Origin: Nodosilinea sp. E11
GTDB taxonomy: Bacteria; Cyanobacteriota; Cyanobacteriia; Phormidesmidales; Phormidesmidaceae
NCBI RefSeq assembly: GCF_032813545.1
Contig: NZ_CP136520.1
Span: forward strand, 986,001-1,050,000
DNA length: 64,000 nt
Direction of reading: 5' to 3'
The translations under genes and the position numbers were made by a program. Each line of letters starts with the position of its first letter. Within the stretch, counting starts at the first letter, position 1. This document shows positions 53,016 to 62,628 of the stretch, piece after piece. The notes under the pieces were generated by a model. It was not told the origin of the DNA. It did not search any database and saw only the letters and a list, made by a program, of their open reading frames with translations.

Positions 53016-53546
53016 ATGTTTAGCGCCGAGCGTTTTCCCCGTCCGTTTTTCACCCTCCTGCAGCTAATTCATCGGTGGGTGCAGGTACAGCAGCAGCTCG
53101 AAAAGTCTTACCTCACCGTCAGCACAGCCTCGGTTGACACCCTGTGGCAAACAATTATGAACCTGGCCGATGTCTCCTGGCATCCCCTGCTGACTAGCAC
53201 TAACGCGCCCCAGGGGTTAACCCCTAAGCCAGGGCTGATCTATCGAGCCTTTACTCGCCTCTGTCCAATTCCGGTCAAAATTTTTGTCGAGCGGGTACAG
53301 CCCCACGAACTGATCAGCGTGCGGGTGCTGCCCATTCCCGGCCTAGAAGAGCAGGTCACCTACCACCTTAAATCTACCGTGCGCGGCACCCAGATTTCCT
53401 ACTCGGTGACCTTGCGGGGTTGGCTGTCACCCTTGGCCTGGTCGCTGCTGCGGCCCTACGCCGCCAAAGTAGCCTTGGCCCTAGCGGAGGCAGCTGAGCA
53501 CCCCGATCTATTAGATCGCCCCAGATCCCGCTCCCAGGCCTGGTAA
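53016..53546 (+). CDS. SRPBCC/START-like protein
   Basis: The ATG at 53016 gives MFSAERFPRPFFTLLQLIHR. The 176 residues read as a SRPBCC ligand-cavity fold: SYLTVSTASVDTLWQTIMNL, WHPLLTST, then strands GLIYRAFTRLCPIPVKIFV, QVTYHLKSTVRGTQISYSVT, and a C-terminal helix LSPLAWSLLRPYAAKVALAL. It probably binds a hydrophobic ligand. Its partner is not known. The longer ORF start at 53001 adds five residues without a better ribosome site. Confidence 0.78.
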   Translation: MFSAERFPRPFFTLLQLIHRWVQVQQQLEKSYLTVSTASVDTLWQTIMNLADVSWHPLLTSTNAPQGLTPKPGLIYRAFTRLCPIPVKIFVERVQPHELISVRVLPIPGLEEQVTYHLKSTVRGTQISYSVTLRGWLSPLAWSLLRPYAAKVALALAEAAEHPDLLDRPRSRSQAW

Positions 53547-53741
53547 CGCTTCTTCCTAAGCACTTGTGCTCAAGGGGGGGCGAGGCGGCTTAAGATAGGT
53601 TTTAGCTGGCTTTCTTTCGCCTAAGGCGAGAGAGTGAGCCCGGCCCGAACAGAATGAGCGTCTAGGGAATGATTAAAAGTCATTCTTTGGATGAGCCATT
53701 CTGTTGCGTTTGCAATTTCTCAGCCCCACTTTTGCGACTCC

Positions 53742-54806
53742 ATGAGCCTAACTCTTTCCGAAGCTTCCGTTTTAGACGTACTGCGCCCGGTGCAAGATCC
53801 GGAGCTGCAAAAGAGTCTGGTCGAACTCAATATGATCCGCAATGTGGCGATCGCCGATGGGGCCGTGAGCTTTACCCTGGTGCTGACCACCCCCGCTTGC
53901 CCCCTGCGCGAGTTCATCGTTGAAGACTGCGAGAAGGCCGTGCGCACCCTACCTGGGGTTGAAACCGTCGAGGTTGAAGTCACTGCCGAAACCCCCCAGC
54001 AAAAAGCCCTCCCCGATCGCACCGGCATTAGCGGCGTCAAAAACATCATTGCGGTGTCTAGCGGCAAGGGCGGCGTGGGCAAGAGCACCGTGGCCGTAAA
54101 TTTAGCCGTGGCCCTGGCCCAGATGGGTTCAAAGGTAGGCCTAATCGACGCCGACATCTATGGCCCCAACGCGCCAATCATGATGGGCCTGAGTGAAGCC
54201 CAGGTAGTGGTGAAACAGGGCGAAGTGCTCGAACCCGCCTTTAACCACGGCGTCAAGCTGGTATCGATGGGCTTTCTGATCGATCGCGATCAGCCGGTGA
54301 TCTGGCGCGGCCCCATGCTCAACGGCATTATTCGCCAGTTTCTCTACCAGGTGGAGTGGGGCGAACTCGATTATCTTGTGGTCGATCTACCCCCCGGCAC
54401 CGGCGACGCTCAGCTCACCCTAGCCCAGGCGGTGCCCATGGCCGGAGCGGTGATTGTCTCCACGCCTCAGTCGGTGGCGATCTCCGACGCGCGGCGGGGG
54501 CTAAAGATGTTTCAGCAGCTGCAAGTGCCGGTGCTGGGCATTGTCGAAAACATGAGCGTGTTTATTCCCCCCGATGCGCCGGAGAAGCGCTACGACATTT
54601 TTGGTTCTGGCGGCGGCGAGTTGCTGTCAAAGGAGCTGGGCCTGCCGGTGCTGGGTTGCATTCCTTTAGAAATGGCGGTGCGCGAGGGCGGCGATGCGGG
54701 CATACCGATCGTGGTGCAGCACCCCGACTCTGAGAGCGCCAAGGCGCTGCGGGCAATGGCCCAGCAGGTGGCGGCGAAGGTCTCGGTGGTGGCGTTGGCC
54801 TCTTAG
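53742..54806 (+). CDS. mrp: Mrp/NBP35-type iron-sulfur cluster carrier ATPase
   Basis: The ATG at 53742 gives MSLTLSEASVLDVLRPVQDP, the DUF59/MIP18 front (about 1-90). The ATPase part has the deviant P-loop SSGKGGVGKSTVAVNLA and DYLVVDLPPGTGDAQLTLAQ. Mrp carries Fe-S clusters to apoproteins. In many members a CxxC near the end binds the cluster; I do not see it here, which is common in this family. The neighbour downstream is rodA. Confidence 0.95.
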   Translation: MSLTLSEASVLDVLRPVQDPELQKSLVELNMIRNVAIADGAVSFTLVLTTPACPLREFIVEDCEKAVRTLPGVETVEVEVTAETPQQKALPDRTGISGVKNIIAVSSGKGGVGKSTVAVNLAVALAQMGSKVGLIDADIYGPNAPIMMGLSEAQVVVKQGEVLEPAFNHGVKLVSMGFLIDRDQPVIWRGPMLNGIIRQFLYQVEWGELDYLVVDLPPGTGDAQLTLAQAVPMAGAVIVSTPQSVAISDARRGLKMFQQLQVPVLGIVENMSVFIPPDAPEKRYDIFGSGGGELLSKELGLPVLGCIPLEMAVREGGDAGIPIVVQHPDSESAKALRAMAQQVAAKVSVVALAS

Positions 54807-54923
54807 TAAGTAAGGTTTTGGGTGCTAGGTTTCAGGGTTGAGCTTTAGAGGCAGACCAGAACCTAAAACCCAAAACCCTTCCTGCTTGTCATAATCGATT
54901 GGGTGAACGGGTAGGCGACGGCT

Positions 54924-56183
54924 ATGTTTGTAACCGATGTACAAAAGCGCTGGCGATCGCTGGCAGCGGGCTGGCAAGGCGTTGACTGGGTCCTGATGGC
55001 GCTGCCGGTGCTGCTGACCATCTTTGGGGCTGTGGTCATCTACAGCACCCAGCGCCATACCGATACTGTGGCCTACGGCTTTAACCACGCCATCATGGGG
55101 TCCATTGGCCTGGGGCTGGCCCTATGGATTGCCCGCAGTCGCTACGAAAGGCTGTTGAACTGGCAGTGGATTATCTATGCCGTGGTAAACCTGCTGCTGG
55201 TGGCGGTGATCTTTATTGGCACTGTGGGCCTGGGTGCCCAGCGCTGGATCACCATCGGCGGCTTTAACCTTCAGCCTTCAGAATTTGCCAAGCTGGGGTT
55301 GATTATTACCCTGGCCTCTATGCTCAGCCGCCGCGATGCGTCGACGCTATGGGGGGTAGCCAATGCCTTGGTGGCGACAATTTTGCCTTGGGCACTGGTG
55401 TTTATTCAGCCTGACCTGGGTACCTCCCTAGTGTTTGGGGTGATTACCCTGGCGATGCTCTACTGGGCCAACTGCAACCCCGGCTGGCTGGTGCTGTTTG
55501 TGTCGCCCCTAGTGGCGGCGATTTTGTTTCACCTGTCGCTGCCGGTGTGGCTGCTGTGGAGCGTGGGGATGGGGGCGATCGCCTGGTTTACGCTGCCCTG
55601 GCGCTGGTTTTGTACCGTTGTGGCTACAGCTTTCAGTCTGGTAGCGGGCAAGCTGGGCGATATTTTTTGGAGCCTGCTGCAAGACTATCAAAAAGACCGA
55701 TTAATTCTCTTTCTCGACCCCCACAAAGACCCCCTGGGGGGAGGCTACCACCTGATTCAGTCGCGCATTGCCATTGGGGCGGGCAAGCTGTGGGGCCAGG
55801 GGCTAGGTCAGGGGTCGCAGACCCAGCTAAGCTTCATTCCTGAGCAGCACACCGACTTTATCTTTTCGGCGGTGGGCGAAGAGTGGGGCTTTGTCGGGTC
55901 GATGGTGCTGATTGGGGTCTACTGGCTGGTTTGCTATCGCCTGGTGATTATTGCTCAAAACGCCAAGGATGACTTTGGTTCGCTGCTGGTGGTGGGCGTG
56001 CTGGCGATGATCATGTTTCAGGTGATCGTCAATATTGGCATGACCATTGGTCTGGCCCCGATTACGGGGATTCCGCTGCCCTGGATGAGCTACGGGCGAT
56101 CGGCGCTGCTGACGAATTTTATTGCCCTGGGGATTGTGGAATCGGTGGCTAACTTTCGCCATCGACTCAAGTTTACCGATTAG
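54924..56183 (+). CDS. rodA: Rod shape-determining protein RodA (SEDS)
   Basis: RodA is the SEDS-family glycan polymerase in cell elongation. The 419-residue protein has about ten membrane helices. Conserved pieces: GAQRWITIGGFNLQPSEFAK, FIQPDLGTSLVFG, DKDPLGGGYHLIQSRIAIG-like (here HKDPLGGGYHLIQSRIAI), FIPEQHTDFIFSAVGEEWGF and ITGIPLPWMSYGRSALLTN. Length is normal. It lies 118 bp after mrp; a hairpin follows. Confidence 0.96.
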   Translation: MFVTDVQKRWRSLAAGWQGVDWVLMALPVLLTIFGAVVIYSTQRHTDTVAYGFNHAIMGSIGLGLALWIARSRYERLLNWQWIIYAVVNLLLVAVIFIGTVGLGAQRWITIGGFNLQPSEFAKLGLIITLASMLSRRDASTLWGVANALVATILPWALVFIQPDLGTSLVFGVITLAMLYWANCNPGWLVLFVSPLVAAILFHLSLPVWLLWSVGMGAIAWFTLPWRWFCTVVATAFSLVAGKLGDIFWSLLQDYQKDRLILFLDPHKDPLGGGYHLIQSRIAIGAGKLWGQGLGQGSQTQLSFIPEQHTDFIFSAVGEEWGFVGSMVLIGVYWLVCYRLVIIAQNAKDDFGSLLVVGVLAMIMFQVIVNIGMTIGLAPITGIPLPWMSYGRSALLTNFIALGIVESVANFRHRLKFTD

Positions 56184-56235
56184 GGCGATCGCATGAGTTC
56201 TCTATCCTTACCCTAATAAGTGGTGTTTTTGCATC

Positions 56236-56299
56236 AGGGGTCAGGTGCCTTTGGTGCTGCGACTGATCAGGTCATGGCTATAAAAGGCACCTGACCCCT
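56236..56299. terminator. Bidirectional hairpin after rodA
   Basis: AGGGGTCAGGTGCCTTT pairs perfectly with AAAGGCACCTGACCCCT over 17 bases across a 30-bp loop, between convergent rodA and a small gene. The loop is long for a terminator, so it may be a repeat palindrome. Confidence 0.6.
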
Positions 56300-56307
56300 T
56301 AGAAGCC

Positions 56308-56550
56308 TCAATCTACCTGGCGATCGCGCCTCAGTAAGCTAAACACCTCTCCTTGCTCCGGGGTAATCAAAATTCCGGATGGCGGAATTGTCACGAACTG
56401 GCTCCACTCGCGCTGCTCGGCGTATCTGAGTAAATGCAGGTAGTTAATAGCCCCTCGCACCCCCTCTGGTGTGCCAATTACTGGCAAGGCGCAGGGGATC
56501 GAGACCTCCGAGTTCTTGAAGAACTCGGAGGTCTTGGCGGGTGGTAGCAC
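56308..56550 (-). CDS. Small hypothetical protein, possibly broken
   Basis: The segment GTPEGVRGAINYLHLLRYAE, then QREWSQFVTIPPSGILITPE and GEVFSLLRRDRQ looks like a small cyanobacterial family with the pattern TPEGVxGAIxYLHxLxxAE...GEVMSILxR. That part starts at about residue 26; the first 25 residues include a perfect 15-base palindrome (56503-56533) and are probably a non-native extension. The true start may be a TTG near 56480. Function unknown. Confidence 0.45.
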   Translation of the reverse strand: MLPPAKTSEFFKNSEVSIPCALPVIGTPEGVRGAINYLHLLRYAEQREWSQFVTIPPSGILITPEQGEVFSLLRRDRQVD

Positions 56551-56662
56551 CTTCCAGTGGCGTTAGACCAAATTTTTGGGAAAACAAGCTGCACGCACAC
56601 AGCCTTAGCTCAGTAATTTAGTCCAATGGCGCACTGGACGCAAGTAAGAATTGTTACCGTTA

Positions 56663-56968
56663 CTAGCTAGCCCCCAGCCCAAAGGCAGCGCAGCCTAGAG
56701 CGATACAGACCACCAGCGGCAGCCGCCTGAGGTTGGCCACTACTACGACGGCGCTGGCGACCAGGGCGGCCAGCGTCGTCTGCACGGTAGCTGCCTGCCC
56801 AGTACCCACCAGTCCTGAAACACTGCTCACTGCCATCACCAAAATTACCGCCAGGGGCAGGTAGCCGAGCCAGCGCAACTGCACCACCTGGGCCGGCATC
56901 CAGATGCCGGTGCTACGCATGGCGTAGGTGCCCAGCCCGGCCAGAAAAATCACCCAGCCGATGCTCAT
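56663..56968 (-). CDS. azlD: AzlD-type branched-chain amino acid exporter subunit
   Basis: The 101-residue membrane protein starts MSIGWVIFLAGLGTYAMRST and has four hydrophobic segments, as AzlD does. It overlaps azlC by 4 bases (ATGA). The pair exports branched-chain amino acids or related compounds. A longer frame that reads through here from 57676 is a shadow of azlC. Confidence 0.9.
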   Translation of the reverse strand: MSIGWVIFLAGLGTYAMRSTGIWMPAQVVQLRWLGYLPLAVILVMAVSSVSGLVGTGQAATVQTTLAALVASAVVVVANLRRLPLVVCIALGCAAFGLGAS

Positions 56969-57642
56969 GGCCGATCCTCCCCTAGGGTTTGCAGGCCCGG
57001 CAGCCGCGAGACCACCAGGGCGATCGCCACAATCGCCAGCAGCAGCCCGGTTGCACCAAGGGGTTGAGCGATCAGAGTGAAGGCAATACCCACGGCGATC
57101 GCAACAGCAGCATCTCGGTTCCAGTGGCCTTGCAGACCGCTGCACAGCAGGCAGATAAACAGCGCGGGCAGCGCAAACTGAAGCCACCGCTCGGGCAGTT
57201 GTAGCCCCACCCAGCAGCCCAGGGCCGTGCCCACCACCCAGGCCCCCCAGCACGACAGGTGAATGCCCAGGTAGTAGGGGAACGGGTGGGCGCGATCGCA
57301 CAGCTCTAGGGCAAAGGTTTCGTCGATCATGCCCTGGGCCAGCAGCCACTGCTGCCAGCGGCCAAATTTGCCGTAGAGCTTTTGGGCCGCCAGGCTCATA
57401 GGAATATGCCGCAGGTTGATGATAAAAACCGTGAGCAAAATGCTCCAGCCCGACAGCCCCTGGCGAACGGCCTCGACGGCGGCAAACTGGGCGGCCCCGG
57501 CAAACAGCCAGGCCGACATGCCCACGGCGGCGGTGGCGGGCAGCCCGGCCTGCACCGAGATTGCACCAAAACTCATGGCAATGGGCAAGAACCCGGCCAC
57601 AATGCCCAGGGCGCGGCTGCACCCCTGCAAAAATGCTTTCAT
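56965..57642 (-). CDS. azlC: AzlC-type branched-chain amino acid exporter subunit
   Basis: The 225-residue protein has the AzlC front (CSRALGIVAGFLPIAMSFGA, then AGLPATAAVGMSAWLFAGAA with Q-F-A), NLRHIPMSLAAQKLYGKF, and GMIDETFALELCDRA. About six helices. It overlaps azlD and lies 49 bp after the AraC-type regulator gene on the same strand, so the three form an operon in which the regulator probably controls its own exporter. Confidence 0.93.
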   Translation of the reverse strand: MKAFLQGCSRALGIVAGFLPIAMSFGAISVQAGLPATAAVGMSAWLFAGAAQFAAVEAVRQGLSGWSILLTVFIINLRHIPMSLAAQKLYGKFGRWQQWLLAQGMIDETFALELCDRAHPFPYYLGIHLSCWGAWVVGTALGCWVGLQLPERWLQFALPALFICLLCSGLQGHWNRDAAVAIAVGIAFTLIAQPLGATGLLLAIVAIALVVSRLPGLQTLGEDRP

Positions 57643-57691
57643 AGCGCTGGTAGAGTCTCCAAGTTAGGGGCTTCAAACGGTGAGCTTGGCT

Positions 57692-58546
57692 TTACCCTAG
57701 CGTCGGGCGATCGCCCCGGTCTTGAACAAAATTGCGCTGCTGGTACTGCCCCGGCGTCACCCCCCAGGTGCGCTTAAACTGCCGCGTCAGGTGGCTCTGG
57801 TCGGCAAAGCCGGTCAGGTGGGCCACCGTGGCGATCGCCCTGCCCTGCCCCAGCAGTCGCTTGGCCTGCCGCAAGCGCACCTGGTTGAGGTAGCCGTGGG
57901 GCGGCAGCCCCACCTGCTGGCGAAACACCCGCAAAAAGTAAAAGGGGCTGAGGTGGGCGATCGCCGCCAGGTCCTCTAGGGTGGGGTTCTCGCTGTAGTG
58001 GGCCTCTAGGTACTCGCGCGCCTGGGCAATCGAGCGGGGTTCGTGACCGAGCGATCGCCAGGGGGGCCGGTGGTCGGCGTGGCGGGCAATCATCTGGGCA
58101 AAAGTCCACAGCAGGCGCGAGTCTTGTTCGAGGCGAGGGGCCTGGTGCTCTAGGGCTTGGTGCGATCGCAGCAGCCACCCCCGCAGGGCCGGGTCTTGCA
58201 CCACCGGCTCAGGAAAATAGATCGCGCCCGCCCCAGTTTTCGCCCCGTCCGACATGGACCGTTGCAGCAGGCTGACCGCCGGGTAGAGCATGCGATAGGT
58301 CCAGCCCGAAGCATCGGCGGCGTGGCCGGTGTGGGGTTCGCCGGGGTTGATCAACACCACGCTGCCCATCGGTGCCCGGTGGGTGGCCCCGCCATAGGCA
58401 AACACCTCGGTGCCCTGCTGAATCACGCCTACGGCAAAGGTGTCGTGGGTGTGGCGAGCAAAGCAGTGGCGAATATAGGTGGCCCGCAGCAGCTCTAGAT
58501 CGTCGGCCTCGGGCACCTGCCAAAATTTCACGGTTTCTTGGGTCAT
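57692..58546 (-). CDS. AraC family regulator with cupin-like sensor domain
   Basis: The ATG at 58546 gives MTQETVKFWQVPEADDLELL. The N-terminal sensor half has HCFARHTHDTFAVGVIQQGT and GSVVLINPGEPHTGHAAD, an AraC arm with cupin-like strands. The C-terminal DNA-binding half (about 185-280) has two helix-turn-helix units: LEDLAAIAHLSPFYFLRVFR and IATVAHLTGFADQSHLTRQF. It lies ahead of azlC and azlD; this grouping (AraC with AzlCD) is common. Confidence 0.93.
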   Translation of the reverse strand: MTQETVKFWQVPEADDLELLRATYIRHCFARHTHDTFAVGVIQQGTEVFAYGGATHRAPMGSVVLINPGEPHTGHAADASGWTYRMLYPAVSLLQRSMSDGAKTGAGAIYFPEPVVQDPALRGWLLRSHQALEHQAPRLEQDSRLLWTFAQMIARHADHRPPWRSLGHEPRSIAQAREYLEAHYSENPTLEDLAAIAHLSPFYFLRVFRQQVGLPPHGYLNQVRLRQAKRLLGQGRAIATVAHLTGFADQSHLTRQFKRTWGVTPGQYQQRNFVQDRGDRPTLG

Positions 58547-58868
58547 CGCTGCTGCCTCTGCTGCGATCGGCGTGCTCCCACGATTTTGCCAGACAAAGAT
58601 CTGACCGAGTGCGCTTCGCAATTTGCAATCATCGGTCAAAATAGAAGTTCAGGTCAGGTTGATTATTTACCCTAGACGTTAAATTCAGGTGAGTTGATTG
58701 TTCACCTTGCCCTGAAGGCTTACGCTGGCAAGGTCTTCTAGAAGGTGCATCGCTTTGCGACTGCCCCTACGGTTGACTAAGCATGGTGCATTGCTGCGCT
58801 AATGCACCCTACGATGGATCTTTAGATCTTTAAAGTTGTCCTTTACTCACCCAACTCTTCCCCGTCCC
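58547..58868. other. Spacer between divergent AraC and alaS genes
   Basis: The spacer holds two promoters. A palindrome GGTGCATT ... AATGCACC (58785-58808) and a GTGAGTTGATTGTTCACC-type repeat near 58690-58705 lie in it. No gene. Confidence 0.5.
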
Positions 58869-61523
58869 ATGGCACAGTCCCCCACCTCGATCTCCACCAA
58901 AATGACCGGCGCAGAGATTCGCCAGACGTTTCTGGAGTTTTACGCGGCGCGGGGCCACGCCATCAAACCGAGCGCGTCCCTGGTGCCCGAAGACCCCACC
59001 GTGCTGCTGACCATTGCCGGCATGCTGCCCTTCAAGCCGATTTTTCTGGGCCAGCGCCCGGCGGATGTTGACCGGGCCACCACCTCGCAAAAATGTATTC
59101 GCACCAACGACATTGAGAACGTGGGTCGCACGGCGCGACACCACACCTTCTTTGAGATGCTGGGCAACTTCAGCTTTGGCGACTATTTCAAAGAGCAGGC
59201 GATCGCCTGGGCCTGGGAACTCTCGACCGAAGTATTCAAACTGCCCGCCGATCGCCTGGTGGTGAGCGTCTTTCGCGAAGACGATGACGCCTTTGCCATC
59301 TGGCGCGACCAGATCGGCATTCCGGCTCACCGCATTCAGCGGATGGATGAAGCTGACAATTTCTGGACCTCTGGCCCCACCGGCCCCTGCGGCCCCTGCT
59401 CAGAGATCTACTACGACTTTCACCCTGAGTTGGGCGATAACGATATAGATCTGGAGGACGACTCGCGCTTCATCGAGTTCTACAACCTGGTGTTTATGCA
59501 GTACAACCGGGATGCCGAGGGCACCCTCACCCCGCTGCAAAACCAAAACATCGACACCGGCCTGGGCCTAGAGCGCATGGCCCAGATTTTGCAACAGGTG
59601 CCCAACAACTACGAAACCGACCTGATCTTGCCGATCATCAAGACAGCGGCAGAATTAGCCGGGCTTGATTACGGCAGGTCTGACGAAAAGACTCAGGTAT
59701 CGCTGAAGGTGATCGGCGACCACGTGCGCGCCGTTGTCCACATGATTGCCGACGGCATCACCGCCTCCAACGTGGGGCGGGGCTACATTCTGCGGCGGCT
59801 GATTCGGCGGGTGGTGCGCCACGGACGGCTGATTGGCATTGAGGGCGCATTTATTAGTAAGGTGGCCGAAAGCGCCATTCAGCTAGCGGAGGAACCGTTC
59901 CCCAATACCCGCCAGCGCGAGACAGTGATCAAAGCCGAGTTGGATCGCGAAGAGTCTCGCTTTCTCGAAACCCTGGAGCGGGGCGAAAAGCTGCTGGCCG
60001 ACATTCTTCAGCGAGAAAGCGGCTCAAAGACCAAGCAAATTTCGGGCACCGATGCCTTCGTGCTCTACGACACCTATGGCTTTCCGTTAGAACTGACCCA
60101 GGAGATCGCCGAAGAGCAGGGGCTGATGGTAGATGTGCCGGGGTTTGAAACGGCGATGGCAGAACAGCGCCAGCGCTCGAAGGATGCCCACGAAACCATT
60201 GACCTGACGGTGCAGGGCAGCCTCGACAGCTTGGCGGAGCACATTCACTCGACCGAGTTTTTGGGCTACAAAGACACCAGCAGCACCAGCCAAGTGGAAG
60301 CGCTGCTGCTGGGTGGCAAGTCGGTGGATCGCATTGAGGCGGGCCAAGAGGCTCAGGTGGTGCTCAACCAGACCCCGTTCTACGCTGAGTCGGGCGGTCA
60401 GGTGGGCGATCGCGGCTACCTCTCGGGCGATGACCTGGTGATTCGGGTCCACGATGTTAAAAAAGACGGCGATTTCTTCGTTCACTTTGGCAAAGTCGAG
60501 CGGGGTTCCCTAACAGTGGGCGACCAGGTGACAGCGCAGATCGATCGCGCCTGCCGCCGCCGTGCCCAGGCCAACCACACCGCGACCCACCTGCTGCAAG
60601 CAGCACTGAAAAAGCTGGTCGACCCTGACATTTCTCAGGCCGGTTCGCTGGTGGCTTTCGATCGCCTGCGGTTTGACTTTAACTGCCCCCGCGCCCTGAC
60701 TGCCGACGAGGTGCAGCAGGTCGAAGCCCAGGTGAATACCTGGATTGCCGAGGGCCACCAAGGGGAGATCACCGTGATGGCGCTGGAGGAGGCCAAGGCC
60801 AAGGGTGCGATCGCCATGTTTGGCGAAAAATACAGCGCCGAGGTGCGGGTGATCGACTTCCCTGGCGTGTCGATGGAGCTGTGCGGCGGCACCCACGTCA
60901 GCAACACGGCAGAAATTGGGCTGTTCAAAATTATCGCTGAGGCCGGGGTGGCCTCGGGTACCCGCCGGATTGAGGCCGTCGCTGGCCCCGCCGTGCTGGA
61001 GTATTTGAACGTGCGCGACGCCGTGGTGCGGGATCTGAGCGATCGCTTTAAGGCCAAGCCCGAGGAGTTGAGCGATCGCGTCACCACGCTGCAAACCGAC
61101 CTCAAAACCGCTCAAAAAGAACTGGAGGCGCTGAAGTCGGAGCTGGCGGTACTCAAGTCTGACCAGCTGCTAGAGCGGGCTGAAGCCGTCGGCTCTGTCA
61201 AAATTATCGTGGCCGAGATAGAGGGCGTCAGCGCCGAAGCCCTAAAGACCGCCGCCGAGCGCCTGCTGCAAAAGCTGGGGGCCGGGGCCGTAGTGCTGGG
61301 GTCTGTGCCCGAACCTGAGAAGGTGAGCCTAGTGGCGGCCTTTAGCCCCGAGGTGATCGAGCAAAAGCTGCAAGCGGGCAAGTTTATCGGCGGCATCGCC
61401 AAGCTCACGGGCGGCGGCGGCGGCGGGCGGCCCAACCTGGCCCAGGCGGGCGGGCGCGATGCGGCTAAGCTGCCGGAAGCGTTAGAGAGTGCCAAACAAC
61501 AGCTGCTAGAAACTCTAGGCTAG
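58869..61523 (+). CDS. alaS: Alanyl-tRNA synthetase
   Basis: The class II synthetase charges tRNA-Ala. The ATG at 58869 gives [20 protein letters not shown]; a start at 58836 is possible too. Motif 1 region ([20 protein letters not shown]), [16 protein letters not shown], and [16 protein letters not shown] are clear. The editing domain has [13 protein letters not shown] with its zinc His, and [15 protein letters not shown]. The C-Ala domain ends [17 protein letters not shown]. 884-895 residues, normal. It stands alone. Confidence 0.98.
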   Translation: MAQSPTSISTKMTGAEIRQTFLEFYAARGHAIKPSASLVPEDPTVLLTIAGMLPFKPIFLGQRPADVDRATTSQKCIRTNDIENVGRTARHHTFFEMLGNFSFGDYFKEQAIAWAWELSTEVFKLPADRLVVSVFREDDDAFAIWRDQIGIPAHRIQRMDEADNFWTSGPTGPCGPCSEIYYDFHPELGDNDIDLEDDSRFIEFYNLVFMQYNRDAEGTLTPLQNQNIDTGLGLERMAQILQQVPNNYETDLILPIIKTAAELAGLDYGRSDEKTQVSLKVIGDHVRAVVHMIADGITASNVGRGYILRRLIRRVVRHGRLIGIEGAFISKVAESAIQLAEEPFPNTRQRETVIKAELDREESRFLETLERGEKLLADILQRESGSKTKQISGTDAFVLYDTYGFPLELTQEIAEEQGLMVDVPGFETAMAEQRQRSKDAHETIDLTVQGSLDSLAEHIHSTEFLGYKDTSSTSQVEALLLGGKSVDRIEAGQEAQVVLNQTPFYAESGGQVGDRGYLSGDDLVIRVHDVKKDGDFFVHFGKVERGSLTVGDQVTAQIDRACRRRAQANHTATHLLQAALKKLVDPDISQAGSLVAFDRLRFDFNCPRALTADEVQQVEAQVNTWIAEGHQGEITVMALEEAKAKGAIAMFGEKYSAEVRVIDFPGVSMELCGGTHVSNTAEIGLFKIIAEAGVASGTRRIEAVAGPAVLEYLNVRDAVVRDLSDRFKAKPEELSDRVTTLQTDLKTAQKELEALKSELAVLKSDQLLERAEAVGSVKIIVAEIEGVSAEALKTAAERLLQKLGAGAVVLGSVPEPEKVSLVAAFSPEVIEQKLQAGKFIGGIAKLTGGGGGGRPNLAQAGGRDAAKLPEALESAKQQLLETLG

Positions 61524-61954
61524 GGCTTGTCAATCTCACCTTGAGGTGGCTGGGGCGACGGCAAACCTTTCGGGCCGCGCAAGTAGGTTTCTGAAAGGAA
61601 CCCGATTATGTTGTGTTTTACCCGTCCAGATCCCTGGGTTCTTCGAGAACCCAGGGATCTAAATCTCCTGCGCCTGGCAAACCCCAGGCCCCGGCCAGAG
61701 TGGTTGCGCCATTGGGTGACGATCCCGCGATCGGGGATTTTGATTAACCCCAGAGCAGGGCGAGGTGTTTAGCTTCCTACTGCGATATCGACAGTTGAAT
61801 TAGCGGCAAATCAGATCCCTGGGTTCTTGCAGAACCCAGGGATCTTCTCCATAGGCATTAGGTATCCTAGGGGCAGGCTCTCTTGGAGACGACGCCCAAT
61901 GACCTTACCAGAGTCAATACAAGAGGCTCAGCGTACAAGGGATTGGTAAAACCT
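61524..61954. repeat. Spacer with two copies of a perfect palindrome
   Basis: AGATCCCTGGGTTCT and its exact complement occur at 61628-61660 and 61813-61845, each with a three-base loop (TCG or TGC). They are about 185 bp apart. A similar palindrome, with other bases but the same GTTCTT-AAGAAC core form, lies at 56503-56533. A short open frame at 61899-61949 (16 codons, with GGAG upstream) is noted but not called. Confidence 0.65.
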
Positions 61955-62530
61955 ATGATCGCAAGGCTCAACTTCACCCCAATGGCTCCCCAGGAGTACC
62001 TGGAATGGGAATCTACCCAGGACGTTAAGTACGCCTATGTGAACGGGGAAGTCTTTGCTATGACGGGGGGGACGATTCCCCACAACCAAATTGCGCTGAA
62101 TTTAGCGTCTGCGCTTAAAGCCCATCTGCGGGGCAAGGGCTGTCTGGTGGTGATGGCAGATGTCAAGGTGGAGGTTTCTCAAAATGGGCCTTACCACTAC
62201 CCCGATGTGATGGTGAGCTGCGATGGGCGAGACCGCGACGCAATTAAACTCATTCGCTACCCCAGTTTGATTGTGGAGGTGCTGTCGCCGAGTACTGCTG
62301 ACTATGGCCGGGGCGACAAATTTACCCACTATCGCCAAATACCCACCCTGCAAGAATACGTTTTGATCAGTTCTGACAAAATTAGTGTTGATCGCTATCG
62401 CCGGATCTCGTCTCGTCGTTGGGATTTGCAGACTTACATAGAGGCAGAAACTCTGAGCCCTGCCAGTGTGGACTGGCAAGGCCCGATTGAACTGCTCTAT
62501 AAGGAGGTGCGGTTTATTGAGGAGGGGTAG
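61955..62530 (+). CDS. Uma2 family (DUF820) PD-(D/E)xK nuclease-like protein
   Basis: The ATG at 61955 gives MIARLNFTPMAPQEYLEWES, the family front. Seen: YAYVNGEVFAMTGGTIPHNQ, LVVMADVKVEV, YHYPDVMVSCDGRDRD (the active-site D), IKLIRYPSLIVEVLSPSTAD (with E), and FTHYRQIPTLQEYVLISSDK. These proteins are numerous in cyanobacteria; their role, possibly in mobile-element or defence DNA processing, is not settled. 191 residues, normal. The next genes to the right are AT-rich. Confidence 0.9.
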   Translation: MIARLNFTPMAPQEYLEWESTQDVKYAYVNGEVFAMTGGTIPHNQIALNLASALKAHLRGKGCLVVMADVKVEVSQNGPYHYPDVMVSCDGRDRDAIKLIRYPSLIVEVLSPSTADYGRGDKFTHYRQIPTLQEYVLISSDKISVDRYRRISSRRWDLQTYIEAETLSPASVDWQGPIELLYKEVRFIEEG

Positions 62531-62628
62531 AGATTGCGGGAGGAGGTGTTTAGCTACCTACTGAGCGACTGACAGCTGGGTTGAGCCTACAGAAGCAGAG
62601 TTTGGGAATTTTGAAACGTGTCATATAT

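Noticed and set aside
56663-57676. A 337-codon open frame on the minus strand covering azlC and azlD
   Set aside because: Only the last 101 codons are AzlD. The earlier part is an out-of-frame shadow of azlC, with arginine-rich low-quality sequence and no family match.
61899-61949. A 16-codon open frame with a GGAG ahead of it before the Uma2 gene
   Set aside because: Too short, no similarity known to me, and the spacer is repeat-rich; an upstream leader peptide is possible but unsupported.
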